From: Sphingomonas colocasiae
Lineage (GTDB): Bacteria > Pseudomonadota > Alphaproteobacteria > Sphingomonadales > Sphingomonadaceae
DNA: 64,000 nucleotides
Assembly (NCBI RefSeq): GCF_019880585.1
Contig: NZ_JAINVV010000008.1
Location: forward strand, 124,001 to 188,000
Direction: 5' to 3'
The notes under the pieces were generated by a model. The model was not told the DNA's origin and did not search any database. It saw only the letters and a program-made list of their open reading frames with translations. Below are positions 60,641 through 64,000 of the stretch, piece after piece. The translations under genes and the position numbers were made by a program. Position 1 is the stretch's first letter. Every line of letters begins with the position of its first letter.

Positions 60641-61420
60641 ATGACGGTTTACCGTTTCGGCCGGCTGGCGCTGGCGCTGTGCGCGCCCCTGCTGCTGCTC
60701 GGCTGCATCCTGACGCCCGGCAAGTTCACCTCGACATTGTCGATCAACGCCGATCGCAGCTTCGCCTTCACCTATAAGGGCGAGGTGATCGCGGTCGACA
60801 TGGCGAACGAGATGTCGAAAGGCCTCAGTTCGGGCTCCAGCGACAGCGATTCGGAATCGATCGAGGAAACCGAGCCGGACAAGAAGGACAGCCTGTTCAC
60901 GCCGACGGCGCTGCAACAGGACGAAAAAACCGACGAGAAGGCGGAAGCCGCCAAATCGAAAGCTGAAACCGAAGCCAAGAACCGCGCGATCGCGGACGCG
61001 CTGTCGAAGGAAGCGGGCTATCGCTCTGTTCAATATGTCGGCGATGGCAAGTTCGTCATCGACTATGCGATCAAGGGCACGCTCGACCACAATTTCGTCT
61101 ACCCCTATAATGTCGATGCGGAGATCATCTTTCCCTTCATCGCCATCGAACTGCGCGCCAACGGCGCGGTCCGCATGAAGGCGCCGGCCTTCGGCAACGA
61201 GAAGAATGGCGGCGACAAGTCGATGGGCATGGGCGGCATGGGCGAAGACAAGGCGTCCAGACTGCGCGAAGGCACCTTCACGCTCGACACCGATGCCGAG
61301 ATCATCAGCCAGAACAACGAGGACGGCGTTCAGACGGTCAATGGCCGCAAGACCATCGTCTGGAAAGTCACGCCGCTCAGCCAGTCCGCGCCGACCGCGG
61401 TGCTGAAGATGACCAAGTAA
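60641..61420 (+). CDS. Predicted lipoprotein of unknown function
   Basis: 259 aa from ATG 60641 (GGGGGA five bases upstream; a further upstream ATG at 60614 is less likely). Lipobox LLLLGC (Cys about 21). An acidic low-complexity segment (residues 65-115, rich in Ser, Asp, Glu and Lys) separates two beta-rich parts, the second containing FVYPYNVDAEIIFPFIAIEL. A short Met/Gly segment (SMGMGGMGEDK) is near residue 195. No known enzyme motif; probably an outer-membrane anchored structural protein. Followed by the hairpin at 61436-61461. Confidence 0.78.
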   Translation: MTVYRFGRLALALCAPLLLLGCILTPGKFTSTLSINADRSFAFTYKGEVIAVDMANEMSKGLSSGSSDSDSESIEETEPDKKDSLFTPTALQQDEKTDEKAEAAKSKAETEAKNRAIADALSKEAGYRSVQYVGDGKFVIDYAIKGTLDHNFVYPYNVDAEIIFPFIAIELRANGAVRMKAPAFGNEKNGGDKSMGMGGMGEDKASRLREGTFTLDTDAEIISQNNEDGVQTVNGRKTIVWKVTPLSQSAPTAVLKMTK

Positions 61421-61435
61421 ATCGCGGAAATTGCC

Positions 61436-61461
61436 GTCGCTCCAGCGAAAGCTGGAGCGAC
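61436..61461. repeat. REP-like hairpin with GAAA tetraloop
   Basis: GTCGCTCCAGC-GAAA-GCTGGAGCGAC, a perfect 11-bp stem with a stable GNRA loop, between the lipoprotein stop and the convergent ferredoxin stop. It is similar in size and placement to the palindrome at 1489-1512 and the half-units of 22122-22291, although its sequence differs. It probably also serves as a bidirectional transcript-end structure. Confidence 0.6.
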
Positions 61462-61477
61462 ATGGCAGGGACCGATC

Positions 61478-61795
61478 TCAATCCTCGGCGGCGATGGTGA
61501 TGCGCAGGCCGTCGAGATCGGCGCCGAAGGTGAGCTGGCACGAAAGCCGCGACGTCTCGTCACGGTGATCGGAGCTGTCGAGCAGGTCGTTCTCATCCTC
61601 GCTCATCGCCGGCAGCTTGTCGGCGAAGGCAGGATCGACATGGACATGGCAGGTCGCACAAGAGCAGCAACCGCCGCACAGCGCCAGCAATTCGTCGAAG
61701 CCGGCATCGCGGATCACTTCCATCACCGACAATCCGGCTTCACCCTCGACCGTCCGTTCGGACCCATCCCGTGTCACGACGACCAGTTGCGGCAT
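61478..61795 (-). CDS. [2Fe-2S] ferredoxin (adrenodoxin/putidaredoxin type)
   Basis: 105 aa. Cluster cysteines C40-x5-C46-x2-C49 ([17 protein letters not shown]) and C86 (LSCQLTF) are the adrenodoxin pattern; C43 and C44 are additional. [14 protein letters not shown] and [11 protein letters not shown] are typical. It carries electrons, usually from a ferredoxin reductase to a cytochrome P450 or other oxygenase. None of these partners is adjacent. Convergent with the lipoprotein gene. Confidence 0.93.
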   Translation of the reverse strand: MPQLVVVTRDGSERTVEGEAGLSVMEVIRDAGFDELLALCGGCCSCATCHVHVDPAFADKLPAMSEDENDLLDSSDHRDETSRLSCQLTFGADLDGLRITIAAED

Positions 61796-61878
61796 CTCAA
61801 TCTCCCTTGCGTTCCCGCTGGGCTAATAGGGCGTACACTCCGCAAATCAAGCGTCCAGGCGCGACAGGGCTGTTCAGC

Positions 61879-62532
61879 ATGGTCGCCATGCGGCATGAGA
61901 ACAAAATGGGACTTTCGCAGGAACAGATCATCCGATCGATCGACGCCATTGCCGCGATCGAACCGGGCTTCGCCGCGGCGCTCGGCCGGGTCGGCTATCC
62001 CGAACCACGCATCCGCGCGCGCGGATACGACACGCTGCTGCGCACGATCGTCGGCCAGCAGGTGAGCGTGAAGGCAGCCTCGGCGGTCTGGAGCCGGCTG
62101 GAGGCGGTGCTGGGCGCGGGCTGCGATCCGGCCGCGCTGCTCGCCAGCGATTTCGACACGTTGCGCGGCTGCGGGCTCTCACGCCAGAAGCAGGGCTATG
62201 CGCGCAGCCTGGCCGAACTGGTCGTCTCCAGCGGGATCGACCTCCATGCGCTGCCGGAAGACGATGAGGCGGCGATCGCCGCGCTGACCCGGATCAAGGG
62301 CATCGGGCGCTGGTCCGCCGAAATCTACCTGCTGTTCGCGGAAGGCCGGCCGGACATCTGGCCGGCGGGCGATCTCGCCGTCCAGATCGAGACCGGACGG
62401 ATCCTTGGCCTCGAAGCGCGCCCGAGCGAAGCGCTCACCCGCGAGCTGGCGGAACGCTGGCGGCCGCATCGCGGCGCCGCCGCAATCATGACCTGGCATC
62501 ATTACAACAGCGACATGGGCATTCCCGTCTGA
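61879..62532 (+). CDS. DNA-3-methyladenine glycosylase II (AlkA/MPG-II type, HhH-GPD)
   Basis: 217 aa from ATG 61879; 61888 and 61906 (MGLSQEQI) are alternatives with no decisive ribosome site. The helix-hairpin-helix is ALTRIKGIGRWSAEIYLLF, and the catalytic Asp follows in WPAGDLAVQ. IVGQQVSVKAASAVW is the usual first helix motif. The enzyme removes alkylated purines from DNA. It lacks the N-terminal domain of E. coli AlkA, as in many alphaproteobacteria. Divergent from the ferredoxin gene. Confidence 0.9.
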   Translation: MVAMRHENKMGLSQEQIIRSIDAIAAIEPGFAAALGRVGYPEPRIRARGYDTLLRTIVGQQVSVKAASAVWSRLEAVLGAGCDPAALLASDFDTLRGCGLSRQKQGYARSLAELVVSSGIDLHALPEDDEAAIAALTRIKGIGRWSAEIYLLFAEGRPDIWPAGDLAVQIETGRILGLEARPSEALTRELAERWRPHRGAAAIMTWHHYNSDMGIPV

Positions 62533-62599
62533 TGTCCTTCATCGGGACGCCCGAGAAACTCGCTTGCATCCCCGATGGTTAGCATGAAATCCTGCCTTC

Positions 62600-63523
62600 A
62601 TGAGCCGGTTGATCGACAGGGATTCGCAGGCGGAGACCGCTCCGTCGCACGATGTGCGTTTCGCGCGCCCCTCCACCGCGCTCGCGGACTGCCTGGCCGG
62701 CTATCACAGCTATGACATCCGCCTTCCGGCGGGCGAGACGCGCGAGGAGATCTTCTTTCCCGCCTGGGCCAATATCCGCTTCAAACTCTCCGGAAACGAC
62801 TGGGCGATGCGTTACGGCAAGGCGCGGATCGATCCCATCCCGATGCCCGCGCTGTTCGGGCCGACCTCTTGCGCCGGCTTCGCCGAATTCTCGGGCGGCC
62901 ATATGTTCGGCGTCGGCATCACGCCCGTCGGCTGGGCACGGCTGATCGGCGGCGACGCCAGCCGCTTCACCGATGCGATCGTGCCGCTGGAGACGGTGCT
63001 GGGCGCGGATGCCGCGATGCTCGACGAACGGATCGCGGCGAAGGCAGGTGATTTCGAGGCGATGGTCGAGACGCTGGAGACCTATCTGCTGGCACGGCTG
63101 GCGCGATCGCGCCCCGCCACCGCCGAACTTGCCCGCATCATGGACCTGCTCAACAATCCGGGCATCGAAAGCGTCGAGCAGGCGGCCGCGCGGCTGGCGA
63201 TGCCGGTCTGGCAATTCACCCGGCTCTGCCGCCGCAATTTCGGCTTCGCGCCCAAAAGGCTGATGCGCCGCGCGCGCTTCCTGCGCACGCTGATGACGCT
63301 CCGCGCGCCCTCACCGCTGCCCTGGACCGAGCGGATCGAGGAAAGCTATCATGACCAGTCGCATTTCATCCGCGACTGCCATGATTTCCTGGGCATGGCG
63401 CCCGGCCAGTTCCTGGCCCGCGCCCAGCCCGTCGCCAACACCTCCTTCGCCGAACGCACCCGGGTGCTGGGCGCCCCCGCCCAGGCCTTGCAGCGCGCAT
63501 CCGACGACGACAGCCGGAACTGA
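62600..63523 (+). CDS. AraC-type helix-turn-helix transcriptional regulator
   Basis: 307 aa. The N-terminal 140 residues form a DUF6597-like sensor region (IFFPAWANIRFKLSG, GHMFGVGITPVGWARL). The C-terminal part has an AraC-like HTH with VEQAAARLAMPVWQFTRLCRRNFGFAPKRLMRR and YHDQSHFIRDCHDFLGMAPGQF. It is typical of AraC proteins with unknown ligands in sphingomonads. Followed after 57 bases by the S9 peptidase gene. Confidence 0.87.
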   Translation: MSRLIDRDSQAETAPSHDVRFARPSTALADCLAGYHSYDIRLPAGETREEIFFPAWANIRFKLSGNDWAMRYGKARIDPIPMPALFGPTSCAGFAEFSGGHMFGVGITPVGWARLIGGDASRFTDAIVPLETVLGADAAMLDERIAAKAGDFEAMVETLETYLLARLARSRPATAELARIMDLLNNPGIESVEQAAARLAMPVWQFTRLCRRNFGFAPKRLMRRARFLRTLMTLRAPSPLPWTERIEESYHDQSHFIRDCHDFLGMAPGQFLARAQPVANTSFAERTRVLGAPAQALQRASDDDSRN

Positions 63524-63580
63524 CGGGAATCGCATCGCGCGGTCTTGTCGAGGCGTCCGATCGCTCTATCTGATCTGACG

Positions 63581-64000
63581 ATGGCCGATACCAACGCTCC
63601 CTCGCCCGCCGCCGCCGTCGACGCCGCGGCCCCGCTCATCGAACGCGCCAAGCTGTTCGGCAATCCAAGCCGGGCGGCGGGCACGCTCAGCCCGGACGGG
63701 AAGTGGCTGAGCTGGATCGCGCCGCGCGATGGCGTGCTCAACATCTGGATCGCGCCATCCGCCGGCCTGACCGACGCGAAGCCGGTGACGGCGGAGACGG
63801 TCCGTCCGATCCGCGAGCATCTCTGGGCGCCGGACAGCCGATCGGTGCTCTACATCCAGGACAAGGGCGGCGACGAGAATTTCCTGCTTTATGGCGTCGA
63901 CATCGCCACGGGCGTCGAAACCAACCTCACCCCGTTCGAGAATACACGGGTGATGCTGGTCGGATCCTCGGTCACCATCAAGGACCGCATCCTGATCGGC
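63581..64000 (+). CDS. S9-family peptidase (prolyl oligopeptidase), N-terminal part
   Basis: Cut by the right edge after 140 codons. The N-terminus MADTNAPSPAAAVD leads into beta-propeller repeats (LSPDGKWLSWIAPRDGVLNIWI, LWAPDSRSVLYIQDKGGDENFLLY) of S9 oligopeptidases. The catalytic domain would lie beyond the window. A signal peptide is not obvious in the visible part, so an internal start or cytoplasmic location is possible. Confidence 0.85.
   Translation, partial: MADTNAPSPAAAVDAAAPLIERAKLFGNPSRAAGTLSPDGKWLSWIAPRDGVLNIWIAPSAGLTDAKPVTAETVRPIREHLWAPDSRSVLYIQDKGGDENFLLYGVDIATGVETNLTPFENTRVMLVGSSVTIKDRILIG

Overview
The window is high-GC DNA with long, tightly packed operons. It looks like a sphingomonad (Alphaproteobacteria, Sphingomonadales) chromosome: three TonB-dependent receptors, many aromatic and acyl-CoA catabolic genes, CcmC/CcmD, DUF885 and S9/M28 peptidases, and short palindromic extragenic repeats. 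Taxonomy is inferred from gene content only; no rRNA is present. The one RNA gene is a tRNA-Tyr.

Region 1 (1-13956, nearly all on the minus strand) holds a bile-acid/sodium-symporter-type permease (cut by the left edge), an aspartate-dehydrogenase-like gene, a TonB receptor, and a ten-gene operon (13956 to 4339). The operon carries a TauE/SafE exporter, two fumarylacetoacetate-hydrolase-family enzymes, a complete lipoprotein/permease/ATPase ABC importer, a single-domain extradiol-dioxygenase-like protein, an alpha/beta hydrolase, a thiamine-diphosphate enzyme and an aldehyde dehydrogenase. It ends at a textbook intrinsic terminator (4237-4267). Its substrate is unknown.

Region 2 (14189-27773) encodes lower kynurenine catabolism by the 3-hydroxyanthranilate meta route. 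A nadX-like/VOC/kynureninase operon faces a LysR regulator. The LysR gene is divergent from a 2-aminomuconate-semialdehyde dehydrogenase, 4-oxalocrotonate decarboxylase, 2-aminomuconate deaminase, 3-hydroxyanthranilate dioxygenase and ACMS decarboxylase operon. After a repeat element, an SDR/AraC pair and an IclR regulator, the 2-oxopent-4-enoate hydratase, acetaldehyde dehydrogenase and 4-hydroxy-2-oxovalerate aldolase genes complete the route to pyruvate and acetyl-CoA. Tryptophan dioxygenase, formamidase and kynurenine 3-monooxygenase are not in the window.

Region 3 (27774-45279) looks like a second, coherent uptake and degradation system. It has a TonB receptor with a serine hydrolase; a long operon of ALDH, ADH, SDR, tartrate/D-malate-type dehydrogenase, NDP-forming acyl-CoA synthetase, atypical crotonase-fold protein and two pairs of acyl-CoA dehydrogenases; a divergent MFS transporter; and a GntR/FCD regulator. 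The three promoters share a TATTACACTAT motif, which suggests one regulon for a carboxylic acid or ester of unknown identity.

Region 4 (45362-64000) is mixed: a DUF885 hydrolase, two small envelope proteins, a TauD-like oxygenase/class II aldolase pair with a TetR regulator, isolated ccmC-ccmD, a nitronate-monooxygenase-like gene with its own TetR, a third TonB receptor beside an FAD amino-acid-oxidase-type gene, tRNA-Tyr, an M28 peptidase, an RlmB/TrmH-type methyltransferase, a lipoprotein, a ferredoxin, a DNA-3-methyladenine glycosylase, an AraC-type regulator and the start of an S9 peptidase. Several perfect or near-perfect palindromes lie in the divergent promoters.
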